This document shows positions 32,851-42,851 of a stretch of DNA of 64,000 bases, one piece after another (the stretch's first letter is position 1; each line of letters starts with the position of its first letter). Location: positions 26,254 to 90,253 of the forward strand of contig JAZUIN010000065.1 in assembly GCA_045642225.1 (NCBI GenBank). The letters are read 5' to 3'. Source of the DNA: RUG191 sp045642225 (GTDB lineage: Bacteria; Bacillota; Clostridia; Lachnospirales; Lachnospiraceae). The notes under the pieces were generated by a model. It had not been told where the DNA came from. It searched no databases and was given only the letters and a program-made list of their open reading frames with translations. The translations under genes and the position numbers were made by a program.

Positions 32851-33753
32851 ATGGATACATTAGCAAAAGTAAAAGATAGTGTAAGTTCATTGTCTGGTGA
32901 TTATTTTGGATTGTATATTCCGGATATTAACTTCGTAGACGTAGTTGAAGTTATAATTTTAGCTTTCTTCTTTTATAGATTGTTAGCTTGGTGTAAGAAT
33001 TCAAGAGCGTGGACATTGCTGAAAGGAATATTGGTAATATTACTATTTTTCATAATTGCAGCATTGTTACAAATGAACACTATTTTGTGGTTGGGTGAGA
33101 AATTACTAGGGGTTGCGTTAGTTGCAATAGTTATTTTGTTTCAACCAGAGCTACGTAAAGCTTTAGATGGACTTGGTTCTAAGAGTTTTAGGAAAGCATT
33201 TAGAAGCTTGGGAATGTCAAAGAGTCAAGGTAAGGTATTTAGCGATAGAGTCTTAAATGATATTGTTAAGGCTTCTTTTGAAATGGGTGCTGTTAGAACA
33301 GGAGCACTTATTGTATTCGAAAGAGATATAAATCTTGCAGAATATGAGAGGACAGGAATTAATCTAGATTCGTTATTGTCAAAGCAACTGTTAATTAACA
33401 TTTTCGAGAAAAATACTCCGTTACATGACGGAGCAGTTATTGTAAAAGGTGATAGAGTGGTTTCGGCAACATGTTATTTGCCTTTGTCTGATAATAATGC
33501 TTTGAGTAAGGATCTTGGAACTAGACATAGAGCAGCGCTAGGAATAAGTGAAGTTACAGACGCTGTTACAATTGTTGTCTCAGAAGAGACTGGTAAAGTA
33601 TCTGTGGCAAAGGATGGTAAGCTTCTTAGAGATGTTTCACCAGAACAACTAGAGGAAGAATTGCTCAAAATACAACGACCAAATGATTTTGAGGATGATA
33701 ATCCAAAAGGCATTAAAGGTCTCTTGAAAAGGGGGTCTGACAATGTGGAATAA
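32851..33753 (+). CDS. cdaA: Diadenylate cyclase CdaA
   Basis: A 300-residue CdaA. Three N-terminal membrane helices (~30-110) precede the DAC domain with the catalytic LHDGAVI (D193-G-A) and GTRHRAALG (R225-H-R) motifs. It condenses two ATP into cyclic di-AMP, which controls potassium and osmolyte balance and wall integrity. A strong AAAGGAGG site precedes it. The start of cdaR overlaps its end by 11 bp. Confidence 0.93.
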   Translation: MDTLAKVKDSVSSLSGDYFGLYIPDINFVDVVEVIILAFFFYRLLAWCKNSRAWTLLKGILVILLFFIIAALLQMNTILWLGEKLLGVALVAIVILFQPELRKALDGLGSKSFRKAFRSLGMSKSQGKVFSDRVLNDIVKASFEMGAVRTGALIVFERDINLAEYERTGINLDSLLSKQLLINIFEKNTPLHDGAVIVKGDRVVSATCYLPLSDNNALSKDLGTRHRAALGISEVTDAVTIVVSEETGKVSVAKDGKLLRDVSPEQLEEELLKIQRPNDFEDDNPKGIKGLLKRGSDNVE

Positions 33754-34966
33754 AATAAAAAGAGCGGTAGTTAATAATATAGGTCTTAAGTTACTTGCCG
33801 TGGTATTTGCTATAGGACTTTGGTTCATAGTGGTAAATGTTAATGACCCTAACCAGACCAAAACGTTTACGACAAATATCGAAGTAGAAAATGCAAATGT
33901 CGTTACAGATCAAGGTAAGTACTACAAGATTGTAGGAGATGGTTCTGTATCGTTTAGAGTTACAGCTAAGCGTTCGATATTAGAGAAAATGAATAATAAT
34001 GATTTCAGCGCTGTAGCAGATATGAAGTTATTAGAGAATAATCAAATTCCTATAGAAATTAAAGCTGAAAAGTATGAGGATGATGTTGATATTTCGTCAA
34101 AGGTTCATTATTTGGAGGTTATGATTGGCAAAGCAATGTCAAATCAATTTACGGTTACGGCAAAGACTTCAGGTGAGCTTGCAAATGGTTTTGCTGTTGA
34201 AGATGTAACTTCTAACGTTAAAACTGTTACAGTTTATGGACCTGAAGAAGTGATTTCGACAATTAAATCAGCAGAAGCAGTGTTGCCTGTAGATGGTGCA
34301 AATGACGATGTTTCAGGAGAGGTGGCATTGACACTAATAGATAATACTGGTAAACAAGTTGATGTGTCAGAGCTCAACTTGAGCAAGAGTAAGGCGAAGG
34401 TTACAGCTAAGATTTCGCCAGTGAAGCTTCTTCCTATTAAGGTATCAACATCGGGAACTCTATCAGGGGAGAGAACGCTAGATTCGATATCTGTTGATCC
34501 AGAAGTAGTAGCAGTAAAGGGAGAATCTTCAGTACTTAACAAAACTGCAGAAATTGTTGTTCCAGGAAGCGTTGTTAATTTGTCTCGAGTAACAGATAGT
34601 TATGAGACGACGATAGATATATCTACATATTTGCCATCGGGGGTAACATTATTAGATTCAACAAAGGCTATTGTTAAGATTAAGGTTAACCTTAATAACA
34701 AAATAACAAAATTATTCAATGTTAAGACATCAAATCTGACGATTAAAAATTTGAATCAAGGGATGAAGGCTAGTTTCGCAGATAACAAGGTTACTGTAGA
34801 GATTGAAGCTTTGCCAGACGAATTACAGAAGCTAGATGAAAATAATATAACGGGGTATGTTGATGCGAGTGGATTATCAGCAGGAAAACATCTAGTTACT
34901 GTTAATTTAAATCTTGATGGGGAGTATTTAGCTAAGACAGCAACTACAACATTGAAAATAGAGTAA
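33743..34966 (+). CDS. cdaR: CdaA regulatory protein CdaR (YbbR domains)
   Basis: A 407-residue protein with an N-terminal membrane anchor (LKLLAVVFAIGLWFIVVNV, ~14-32) and about three to four extracellular YbbR repeats with the recurring TVTVYGPEEVISTI-type strand. CdaR proteins bind CdaA and modulate c-di-AMP synthesis. glmM, the usual third partner, is not adjacent here. Confidence 0.88.
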   Translation: MWNKIKRAVVNNIGLKLLAVVFAIGLWFIVVNVNDPNQTKTFTTNIEVENANVVTDQGKYYKIVGDGSVSFRVTAKRSILEKMNNNDFSAVADMKLLENNQIPIEIKAEKYEDDVDISSKVHYLEVMIGKAMSNQFTVTAKTSGELANGFAVEDVTSNVKTVTVYGPEEVISTIKSAEAVLPVDGANDDVSGEVALTLIDNTGKQVDVSELNLSKSKAKVTAKISPVKLLPIKVSTSGTLSGERTLDSISVDPEVVAVKGESSVLNKTAEIVVPGSVVNLSRVTDSYETTIDISTYLPSGVTLLDSTKAIVKIKVNLNNKITKLFNVKTSNLTIKNLNQGMKASFADNKVTVEIEALPDELQKLDENNITGYVDASGLSAGKHLVTVNLNLDGEYLAKTATTTLKIE

Positions 34967-34977
34967 GGTAAGATATA

Positions 34978-35250
34978 ATGGTAAAGAAAAAAATAGTGTT
35001 AAAGAATATCACAGGGCTGCATATGGGGCCTGCGGGTAAACTCTGTGATGAAGCGATAAAATACAGTAATACAACAATCAAATTTATATATAATGATAAT
35101 TATGAGGCAAACATAAAATCTATGCTAAGTGTTTTAGGGGCAGGCATTCAACCTGGTCAAGAGATTGAGATTGTGTGTGATGGTCTTGAAGAACAAGAAG
35201 CATTAGAATCATTAGTAAGCCTTATTGAACGAAATTTTGATTTTTACTAA
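34978..35250 (+). CDS. HPr-like protein with His15 but Arg17 replaced
   Basis: A 90-residue HPr-family protein. GLHMGPAGKL keeps the active-site His15 but has Gly17 where HPr has Arg17, and NIKSMLSVLGAGI supplies the HprK-type serine (Ser48). Length and fold suit an HPr. Loss of Arg17 would be expected to weaken phosphotransfer, so a regulatory role is as likely as a sugar-transport one. It sits between cdaR (11 bp) and leuA (21 bp). Confidence 0.75.
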   Translation: MVKKKIVLKNITGLHMGPAGKLCDEAIKYSNTTIKFIYNDNYEANIKSMLSVLGAGIQPGQEIEIVCDGLEEQEALESLVSLIERNFDFY

Positions 35251-35271
35251 AAATAGAAATGAGGTAATAAA

Positions 35272-36936
35272 ATGTTAAATTATAAGAGATATAAGAGAAA
35301 TCCGGTAATAGATTTTCCGGAGAGAACTTGGCCTAATAAAGAAATAGAGAAAGCGCCAATTTGGTGTAGCGTTGATTTGAGAGATGGTAACCAAGCTTTA
35401 GTAGAACCTATGAATGTTGATGAGAAGATGGAAATGTTTGATCTTCTAATTAAATTGGGCTTCAAGGAGATTGAAATTGGTTTTCCAGCAGCAAGTCAAA
35501 TTGAGTATGATTTTTTGAGAAAGCTTGTAGCAGAGAATAAGATTCCTGAAGATGTTAAGGTTCAGGTTTTGGTGCAATGTAGACAAGAATTGATAGATAG
35601 AACATTTGAGGCGATTGAAGGAATACCAAACGTTGTAGTTCACATTTATAATTCGACATCTACATTACAAAGAGATGTAGTATTTAACAAAGAAAGAGAT
35701 GAGATTATAGACATTGCAGTTGCAGGAACTAGAATGGTAAAAGAGCATCTTGCAAGTCATAAAGGAAATATTCAGCTAGAATATTCGCCAGAAAGCTTTA
35801 CAGGAACAGAGCTTGATTTTGCATTAGAGATCTGTACAGCGGTTCAGCGTGAATGGGATAATGCAACTAATTGTCCTATTATATTTAACTTGCCTGCTAC
35901 AGTAGAAATGAATACACCTAATGTATATGCAGATCAGATAGAATGGATGAGTACACATTTTGAAGATAGAGAAAATGTAATTCTTAGTGTTCATCCACAT
36001 AATGATAGAGGTACAGGTATCGCGATTACTGAGCTAGCACTTCTTGCTGGGGCAGACAGAGTAGAGGGTACTCTTCTTGGAAATGGTGAAAGAACAGGTA
36101 ATGTAGATATTTTGACTGTAGCATATAATATGTTTTCTCAAGGTATTAATCCTGAACTTGATATTGAAGATGTTAGAGAAATAATTGATGTATACGAAAG
36201 ATGTACTAAGATGTCGATTGATCCTAGACATCCATATGCAGGTAAGTTAGTATTTACAGCATTTTCGGGTTCGCATCAGGATGCTATCAACAAAGGTGTT
36301 AAAGCGTTAAAGCAAAGAGGAAGTGATATTTGGCAAGTGCCATACTTGCCTATTGATCCTTCGGATATAGGTAGAGAATATGAACCTGTAGTTCGTATTA
36401 ATTCTCAATCTGGTAAGGGCGGCGTAGCTTTTGTAATGGATACAATTTATGGTTACAAGCTTCCAAAGGATATGCAAAGAGAATTTGCCAAAGTAATTCA
36501 GAAGATTTCTGAAGATGATGGCGGAGAAGTTAAGCCTGAGAAGGTTATGTCTGCTTTCAAGAATGAGTATTTAGATAACAAGAATTTATTTGAGCTTATT
36601 TTTGTAGATGTAGATGACAGATCTCAAAACGATGATACGCATGTATCCGTTGATTTTAAATATAAAGGTGAAGAATTCCATTCAGAAGCTGATGGCAATG
36701 GACCTATTGATGCAGTAAAAGTTGCAGTTAGACAATGTGTGCCTGATGTAGACTTTTGTGTTGAAGATTATTCAGAGCATTCACTTGCAAAGGGTAGTCA
36801 TGCTAAGGCAGCAGCTTACATTAGAATGAAGGATAACAAAACAGGAAAATATACTTATGGAGTTGGCGTAAGTTCGAATATTACAAGAGCTAGTATAAGA
36901 GGAATGTTTTCTGCAATGAATAGAATATATGTGTAA
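35272..36936 (+). CDS. leuA: 2-isopropylmalate synthase
   Basis: A 554-residue LeuA of the longer, type 2 class. Catalytic barrel: WCSVDLRDGNQALVEP (metal Asp), LSVHPHNDRGTGIA (HxH metal ligands), and GNGERTGNVDI; the C-terminal ~120 residues form the leucine-sensing dimer domain. It condenses 2-oxoisovalerate and acetyl-CoA in leucine synthesis. No other leu genes are near, and only 21 bp precede it, so there is no room for a T-box; it seems cotranscribed with the HPr-like gene. Confidence 0.92.
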   Translation: MLNYKRYKRNPVIDFPERTWPNKEIEKAPIWCSVDLRDGNQALVEPMNVDEKMEMFDLLIKLGFKEIEIGFPAASQIEYDFLRKLVAENKIPEDVKVQVLVQCRQELIDRTFEAIEGIPNVVVHIYNSTSTLQRDVVFNKERDEIIDIAVAGTRMVKEHLASHKGNIQLEYSPESFTGTELDFALEICTAVQREWDNATNCPIIFNLPATVEMNTPNVYADQIEWMSTHFEDRENVILSVHPHNDRGTGIAITELALLAGADRVEGTLLGNGERTGNVDILTVAYNMFSQGINPELDIEDVREIIDVYERCTKMSIDPRHPYAGKLVFTAFSGSHQDAINKGVKALKQRGSDIWQVPYLPIDPSDIGREYEPVVRINSQSGKGGVAFVMDTIYGYKLPKDMQREFAKVIQKISEDDGGEVKPEKVMSAFKNEYLDNKNLFELIFVDVDDRSQNDDTHVSVDFKYKGEEFHSEADGNGPIDAVKVAVRQCVPDVDFCVEDYSEHSLAKGSHAKAAAYIRMKDNKTGKYTYGVGVSSNITRASIRGMFSAMNRIYV

Positions 36937-36948
36937 CAGGAGGATGGT

Positions 36949-37824
36949 ATGAAGAAGATTTTGGTTACAGGCTGTAATGGGCAATTGGGTAGAGCTATTC
37001 AAAATGAATATGGTGACACAGTTGAATTTATCAAGACTGACATGGCTCAGATGGACGGAGTTTATACATTAGATATATCTGATTTAGACGCTGTTAGAAA
37101 ATGTGTAGCTGATACTAAGCCAGATGTAATTATTAACTGTGCGGCATTTACAAATGTAGATGGTTGTGAAGAACGTGAAGAGGTTGCATATCAAGCAAAT
37201 GCTATAGGACCTAAGAATCTTGCAATTGTTTCTAAAGAAGCGGGTATTAAATTGATTCATGTATCTACAGATTATGTATTTGCAGGTGACGGATCTAGAC
37301 CATACGTTGAAACTGATACTCCAAATCCAGTGTCTGCTTATGGACGTACAAAGCTTTCGGGGGAAGAGTTCGTACAAGAGTTTGGAGAGAAATATTTTAT
37401 TCTTAGAACAGCTTGGTTATATGGTGATGGCAAGAATTTTGTTAAAACAATGCTTAATGCAGCAAAAACACATGATGAAGTATCAGTAGTTTGTGATCAA
37501 TTAGGAACGCCAACATCAGCTGTAGAGCTTTCTAAAATGATACGTTTCTTAGAAGGCACAGAAGAATATGGTATATATCATGCTACTTGTGAAGGTGATA
37601 CTAACTGGGCGGAATTTACAGAAACCTTCTATGCTGCAAAAGGTATAACTACTAAGGTTAATCACGTGACAAGCGAAGAGTATGCAGCAATTAATCCAGC
37701 AGCAGCTAATCGACCACATTATTCGATCTTAGAAAATGCTCATTTAAAAGAAGTGACAAGTGATTTTTCAATGGCACATTGGAAGGATGCATTAGATTTT
37801 TATCTTGCAAATATGCCTGAATAA
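36949..37824 (+). CDS. rfbD: dTDP-4-dehydrorhamnose reductase
   Basis: A 291-residue extended SDR: GCNGQLGRAIQNEY (NAD site), STDYVFAGDG, YGRTKLSGE (Tyr-x3-Lys) and LRTAWLYGDG, all typical of RfbD/RmlD. It performs the last step of dTDP-L-rhamnose synthesis. RfbB is encoded at 38788; RfbA and RfbC are not in the window. GGAGG precedes ATG 36949. Confidence 0.92.
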   Translation: MKKILVTGCNGQLGRAIQNEYGDTVEFIKTDMAQMDGVYTLDISDLDAVRKCVADTKPDVIINCAAFTNVDGCEEREEVAYQANAIGPKNLAIVSKEAGIKLIHVSTDYVFAGDGSRPYVETDTPNPVSAYGRTKLSGEEFVQEFGEKYFILRTAWLYGDGKNFVKTMLNAAKTHDEVSVVCDQLGTPTSAVELSKMIRFLEGTEEYGIYHATCEGDTNWAEFTETFYAAKGITTKVNHVTSEEYAAINPAAANRPHYSILENAHLKEVTSDFSMAHWKDALDFYLANMPE

Positions 37825-37835
37825 AAGGAGAATTT

Positions 37836-38669
37836 ATGTCTGAAAAACCTTTAGTATCAGTATGTATTCCGGCATATAATAATGAAGATTATATTGTAGA
37901 GACAATTGAATGCATATTGAATCAAAGCTATAAGAATATTGAACTCATCGTAGTTGACGATAATTCTAAGGATAATACATATCAGGTTGTCGAAAATGTT
38001 AATGATAAGAGAATAAAGCTTTATAAGAATGAGCGTAATTTGGGAATGGCAGGAAATTGGAATCGTTGCTTAGAGCTTTGTTCAGGGAAATACATTAAAT
38101 TAATTTGTGCTGATGATTTGATACATAAAAGATTAATTGAAAAGGAAGTTCTTATAATGGAGAAATATCCTAATGTTAATCTTGTGCAATCAGACACACA
38201 ATTTGTGGATTTGAATGGTAAGGCAGCAGGTTATTATAGAAGATATTACAGAAGTGGAGTGGTTGAAGGTAAAAAAGCTTCTAGATTTTCAGCATTTACT
38301 AGGGATTATTTAGGCGCGCCACTTGCGAATATGATTAGAAAATCAGCTTACGATAAATTAGGTGGTTTTGACGAAAGCTTTTTCTATATTATTGATTATG
38401 ACTTCTATATGAAACTTGCTAATTACGGCGATATCTACATTATACATAAGCCGCTTAATTATTTTAGAATTAGAAATGATTCTAATACCGGAGAGGTTTT
38501 AGCTGGAGACAAGGGAAGCATTTATATTGCTGAACATAGAAGGTTGATTGAAAAGTATGCCGCTGATTTGAAATTGAGTAAGTGGCAGGTAGAACTTAGC
38601 GTTCTTATAAGGAAGGTTATGAGTTTTTTAGGCAATATTTATCTAAAAGTATTTTTACCTAAGGAGTAG
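37836..38669 (+). CDS. Family 2 glycosyltransferase
   Basis: A 277-residue GT-A glycosyltransferase: VSVCIPAYNNEDYIVETIE, VVDDNSKDNTYQ and a LICADDLIHKRL segment in place of DxD. It is probably a transferase for the rhamnose-containing surface polysaccharide; donor and acceptor are unknown. AAGGAG start site, 11 bp after rfbD. Confidence 0.85.
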   Translation: MSEKPLVSVCIPAYNNEDYIVETIECILNQSYKNIELIVVDDNSKDNTYQVVENVNDKRIKLYKNERNLGMAGNWNRCLELCSGKYIKLICADDLIHKRLIEKEVLIMEKYPNVNLVQSDTQFVDLNGKAAGYYRRYYRSGVVEGKKASRFSAFTRDYLGAPLANMIRKSAYDKLGGFDESFFYIIDYDFYMKLANYGDIYIIHKPLNYFRIRNDSNTGEVLAGDKGSIYIAEHRRLIEKYAADLKLSKWQVELSVLIRKVMSFLGNIYLKVFLPKE

Positions 38670-38670
38670 A

Positions 38671-38703
38671 CGTGAAGTGATACAAAATGTATTATAATTC
38701 ACG
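38671..38703. other. Imperfect palindrome upstream of rfbB
   Basis: CGTGAA (38671-38676) pairs with TTCACG (38698-38703), and GATAC (38679-38683) with GTATT (38689-38693). It may be a weak terminator for the upstream gene or an operator for rfbB. Confidence 0.4.
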
Positions 38704-38787
38704 ACATATTAGTTTTTATTTGTACACATTTTTATTATATTATGTTATATAAATAGAATGGTTAGATTATTAAAAAAGGAGAACAAA

Positions 38788-39873
38788 ATGAGAACTTATT
38801 TAGTAACAGGTGGAGCAGGTTTTATTGGTAGTAATTATATTCATTATATGTTTAAGAAATATGATAATGAAATTAGAATTATCAATGTCGATAAATTGAC
38901 ATATGCTGGTAATTTAGAGAATCTTAAGGATGTTGAAGATAGAGAAAATTACACATTTGTTAAAGCTGATATTTGCGATAAGGAAGCTATTAGAAAGATA
39001 TTCGTAGAAAATGATATCGATAGAGTAGTTCATTTCGCAGCAGAATCACATGTTGATAGAAGTATTGAGAACCCAGAAGTTTTCGTTCAAACAAATGTAA
39101 TGGGTACAGCAGTTATGCTAAATTGTGCTAAAGAAGCATGGGAGCAAGAAGATGGAACATTTGCTGAAGGCAAGAAATTCCTTCATGTTTCAACAGACGA
39201 GGTGTATGGAACACTTGATGATGATCCTAATGCATACTTCTATGAGACAACTCCATATGATCCACATAGTCCATATTCAGCAAGTAAAGCTTCATCAGAT
39301 ATGTTAGTTAAAGCATATATGGATACTTATAAGTTCCCTGCAAATATTACAAATTGTTCAAACAATTATGGACCTTATCAATTCCCAGAGAAGTTGATTC
39401 CACTTATTATTAATAACGCACTTCAAGGAAAAGATTTACCAGTATATGGTGATGGTAAAAATGTTCGTGATTGGTTGTATGTTGAAGATCATGCCAAAGG
39501 AATCGATATGGTTCAAGAAGAGGGAGAATTGTTCGAGACATATAATATTGGTGGACATAACGAGAAACAAAACATCCAAATTATTCATATTATTTTGGAT
39601 ACTCTTCAAGAAATGCTTGATGACAATGATCCAAGAAAACAGCTTGTATCAGATAAGTTAATTAAGTATGTTACAGATAGAAAGGGCCATGACAGAAGAT
39701 ATGCTATTGCTCCTGATAAGATTAAGGCAGCAGTAGGCTGGTATCCAGAAACATGTTTCGAAGAAGGAATTAAGAAAACAATTGCTTGGTTCTTCGAAAA
39801 TGAAGATTGGATGAATAACGTTACAAGTGGTGATTATCAGAAGTACTATGAAGGAATGTATTCTGATAGATAA
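38788..39873 (+). CDS. rfbB: dTDP-glucose 4,6-dehydratase
   Basis: A 361-residue extended SDR: VTGGAGFIGSNYIHY, FAAESHVDRSIENP, STDEVYG and YSASKASSD, and NNYGPYQFPEKLIPL. It converts dTDP-glucose to dTDP-4-keto-6-deoxyglucose. ATG 38788 follows AAAAAGGAG; an ATG 30 bp upstream lacks a site. Separated from rfbD by one glycosyltransferase. Confidence 0.93.
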   Translation: MRTYLVTGGAGFIGSNYIHYMFKKYDNEIRIINVDKLTYAGNLENLKDVEDRENYTFVKADICDKEAIRKIFVENDIDRVVHFAAESHVDRSIENPEVFVQTNVMGTAVMLNCAKEAWEQEDGTFAEGKKFLHVSTDEVYGTLDDDPNAYFYETTPYDPHSPYSASKASSDMLVKAYMDTYKFPANITNCSNNYGPYQFPEKLIPLIINNALQGKDLPVYGDGKNVRDWLYVEDHAKGIDMVQEEGELFETYNIGGHNEKQNIQIIHIILDTLQEMLDDNDPRKQLVSDKLIKYVTDRKGHDRRYAIAPDKIKAAVGWYPETCFEEGIKKTIAWFFENEDWMNNVTSGDYQKYYEGMYSDR

Positions 39874-39966
39874 TATAAATATTTAGTTGAGAAAATGCGC
39901 CAGTTATATCTATATACTCCTATGGGAGTAGGTAGATTGACTGACGTTTTTGTACATTTTGGAAAT

Positions 39967-40887
39967 ATGAAAATAGGAACAGTAATAGTAACATATAATA
40001 GAAAAGAGCTTTTAAAAGAATGCATTAATTGTGTTTTATCGCAGACTGTGAAAATTGATACAGTTATAGTTGTAAATAATAATAGTGATGATGGAACGAG
40101 GGAATATCTAGATTCTATAAAAGATGAAAGAGTAAAACCTTTTCATCAAAAAGAAAATCTTGGCGGTGCAGGTGGATTTTATAAAGCGCTACAGATTGCT
40201 GAGAGTTATCATTTTGACTATGTTTTGATTATTGACGATGATGCAATGATTGATAAGAACTATATGAAGCATATCGTTAATATTGGAGAGCAAAGCGATA
40301 GATTTAATGCGTTTGCAGGTGCAGTATATACAGAAGGAAAGATTGATACACATCATAGAAGACGAATTCTTTCGAAGCTAATTTTTGCAGAATCTATTTT
40401 GCCTGAAAAAGAATATAACAAGAAGAGAGTGATAGATTTTGCGACTTTTTGTGGTTTGGTTATTAGAGGTAAAACATTGACTGAAATTGGTTTGCCTATG
40501 AGAGAATATTTCTTGTGGTATGATGACTCAGAATTTTGCTTGCGACTCAAAGATAAGGGCAAGATAGTTTTAATCCCTAAAGCAAAATTAAATCACAAAA
40601 CAAAACCTTATCAAGGAGCAACAAAGCTTCTTGATACAACAGATTGGCGCCATTACTACGGTTATAGAAATAGATATGATTGTGGTAAGAAGCATTATGG
40701 CAAAATGACTGGATTAGTGATTTTGATGCAATATGTTGTATTTATTTTAATAAGCATATTAGAGCTTTTTAATAAAGAGAAGTCTGAGCATGCAAAGTAT
40801 AATATTAGTATGTTGAAGGATATTATTACTGATTGTATAGAGGGCAAGCTTGGTGTTAATGATAAGTATCTACCAAATAAGAAATAA
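39967..40887 (+). CDS. Family 2 glycosyltransferase, GlfT2-like
   Basis: A 306-residue transferase beginning KIGTVIVTYNRKELLKECIN, with LGGAGGFYKAL and IIDDDAMID (DDD) typical of the rhamnosyl/galactofuranosyl-like GT2 group, and YFLWYDDSEFCLR as acceptor-side acid region. The nearest in-frame ATG to the conserved start is 39967; one at 39895 would add 24 residues without family match. Likely part of the surface glycan pathway. Confidence 0.82.
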   Translation: MKIGTVIVTYNRKELLKECINCVLSQTVKIDTVIVVNNNSDDGTREYLDSIKDERVKPFHQKENLGGAGGFYKALQIAESYHFDYVLIIDDDAMIDKNYMKHIVNIGEQSDRFNAFAGAVYTEGKIDTHHRRRILSKLIFAESILPEKEYNKKRVIDFATFCGLVIRGKTLTEIGLPMREYFLWYDDSEFCLRLKDKGKIVLIPKAKLNHKTKPYQGATKLLDTTDWRHYYGYRNRYDCGKKHYGKMTGLVILMQYVVFILISILELFNKEKSEHAKYNISMLKDIITDCIEGKLGVNDKYLPNKK

Positions 40888-40901
40888 AGTGGGTGTAGCA
40901 A

Positions 40902-41804
40902 ATGAATGATGTAGTTGCTGTGGTTGTAACGTATAATAGAAAAAAGCTATTGAAGGAATGTATAGAGGCATTGCTTAAGTCTTCATTTCCATGTGATGTA
41001 TTAGTTATAGATAATTGTAGTACAGATGGAACAAAGGAATATATAGCAGATATTATTGATAACAATTCAAACGTTTCATATCAGAAGCTGGCGGAGAACG
41101 TTGGTGGAGCAGGCGGATTTGCAAACGGAATGAATTTGGCTGTGAAGCAAGGATACGAATATGTTTGGATTATGGACGATGATACCATCGTTAATGAGAA
41201 ATCCTTAGAAATGTTGATGGATGGAGCAGACATTTTATTAGATGATTTTGGATTTTTGTCATCAACAGTTAATTGGACTGATGGAAAACCTTGTAAGATG
41301 AATGCACAGACATTTAATCGTCGACCTACTGGTATTCAGAGTAATTACGAAACGCAGGGTTTGAAGTCGGTTACAGCTGCAACATTTGTTTCGTTGTTGT
41401 TTAGACGTGATGTTATTCTATCTATGGGACTTCCAATCAAAGAATACTTTATTTGGGGTGATGATAAGGAATATACATCTCGTGTTTCGGCAAAATATAA
41501 TTGTTATAACGTTTCTGGATCGACAGTAACACATAAGATGGGAAATAACAAGGGTTCAAATATCAAGACTGATGATATCAAGAGAATTGATAGATATTTC
41601 TATGCATATAGAAATGATCTTGCAACAGCTAAAAATAGAGGTGTTATAGCTGTTGCAGTATATCTAGCTGGTTTCACTTTAAATTATTTTAGAGTATCTA
41701 GCTTAAAAGATAATTCAAAAAATAAGAGATTAGATGTAATGCGAAAAGGCTTGTTTGCTGGGATTACATTTAATCCAAGTATAAAGTATGTAAAAATAAA
41801 TTAA
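40902..41804 (+). CDS. Family 2 glycosyltransferase, GlfT2-like
   Basis: A 300-residue paralogue of the preceding transferase: VVTYNRKKLLKECIEALL, VGGAGGFANGM, WIMDDDTIV and EYFIWGDDKEYTSR. It lies 14 bp downstream, so the two probably act in sequence. Its stop codon overlaps that of the opposite-strand gene by 4 bp. Confidence 0.83.
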   Translation: MNDVVAVVVTYNRKKLLKECIEALLKSSFPCDVLVIDNCSTDGTKEYIADIIDNNSNVSYQKLAENVGGAGGFANGMNLAVKQGYEYVWIMDDDTIVNEKSLEMLMDGADILLDDFGFLSSTVNWTDGKPCKMNAQTFNRRPTGIQSNYETQGLKSVTAATFVSLLFRRDVILSMGLPIKEYFIWGDDKEYTSRVSAKYNCYNVSGSTVTHKMGNNKGSNIKTDDIKRIDRYFYAYRNDLATAKNRGVIAVAVYLAGFTLNYFRVSSLKDNSKNKRLDVMRKGLFAGITFNPSIKYVKIN

Positions 41805-42766
41805 GGTAGATAGTGATACAATAACCATATAATAAAATCTTTGCTAAGTATTGGAACATATAATGTTCTTGGTCTAATTCTTTTGCAAAGACGCTTTAGG
41901 GCTTGCTTTGATTTTTTGATTTGTGCTTTGTGTTTATCTTTGTTTTTGCTTAGATAACGAATATCATTATTTGTAAATTCAAAGCAGAAATTATAAGCAT
42001 AAACATAGGCTTTATCGTTTGTCTTTTGTAAATAATCAAGGATTATTTTATAAGAATCATATGCAACGAGAAGTCTAGGGATTCGCTGGTCTTCTTGTTG
42101 AGTGATGCTAGAGGCTACAAAACGATAATTATAGAGTAAATCTGGTATGAGAACTACTTTCTTTATGAATTCTGCGACTTGTAAAACCCAAAGCTTGTCT
42201 TCATACATGTTAAGCGTTGGGTCGAATAAAGGTAGAGTGTTAGTCTGTATTCTGTCAACACGCCATAGTTTGTTCCAAGGGTATCCTCCACCACAATTGT
42301 AGTTGTTGGATCCGACTTTGACTTGAAATTCTTTAGCATCAATGGTTTGAGTTTTGTCTGCAATTTTTTGAATGTAAGTGTCTAATTCGCAGAAGTCAGT
42401 CCAACCAAAAGCAACGCAGTCAGAATCAGTTTCTATTAATGCGGCGATGGATTTTTCCCAAGCAGTTTCGACAAGAGTATCATCAGAGTCGATAAAGGTT
42501 AGTATATCACCGTTGAAGTTGGAAAGACCAGTGTTTCTAGCCACACTAACGCCTTGGTTTTCTTGATGAATAACTTTGATTTTAGAATTTTTATTTGCGA
42601 ATTTATCGCATAACATGGCACATTCTGAATCTGAGCCATCATCAACTAATATTAATTCATAATTGTCATAAGTTTGTTTTTCTACGCTTTGTATACATTC
42701 TGTTAGATACTCTGATGGAGTATTATACACTGGTACAATAGCGCTTATTAAATATTTTTTGTCCAT
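41801..42766 (-). CDS. Family 2 glycosyltransferase on the opposite strand
   Basis: A 321-residue GT-A enzyme: AIVPVYNTPSEYLTECIQSV, LVDDGSDSECA, FIDSDDTLVE (DSDD) and a C-terminal basic segment. It is the only minus-strand gene in the polysaccharide cluster, convergent with one transferase and divergent from the flippase, so it is expressed separately or was inserted later. Confidence 0.83.
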   Translation of the reverse strand: MDKKYLISAIVPVYNTPSEYLTECIQSVEKQTYDNYELILVDDGSDSECAMLCDKFANKNSKIKVIHQENQGVSVARNTGLSNFNGDILTFIDSDDTLVETAWEKSIAALIETDSDCVAFGWTDFCELDTYIQKIADKTQTIDAKEFQVKVGSNNYNCGGGYPWNKLWRVDRIQTNTLPLFDPTLNMYEDKLWVLQVAEFIKKVVLIPDLLYNYRFVASSITQQEDQRIPRLLVAYDSYKIILDYLQKTNDKAYVYAYNFCFEFTNNDIRYLSKNKDKHKAQIKKSKQALKRLCKRIRPRTLYVPILSKDFIIWLLYHYLP

Positions 42767-42851
42767 GAATACATTATGATATTAATGTTTAATAATTGCA
42801 AGTAGATTAAATACAATAACATTTATATAGAATGAAGAAAGAATTTATAGC

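Noticed and set aside
35251..35271. T-box or leucine leader before leuA
   Set aside because: Only 21 bp separate it from the preceding gene, too short for either.
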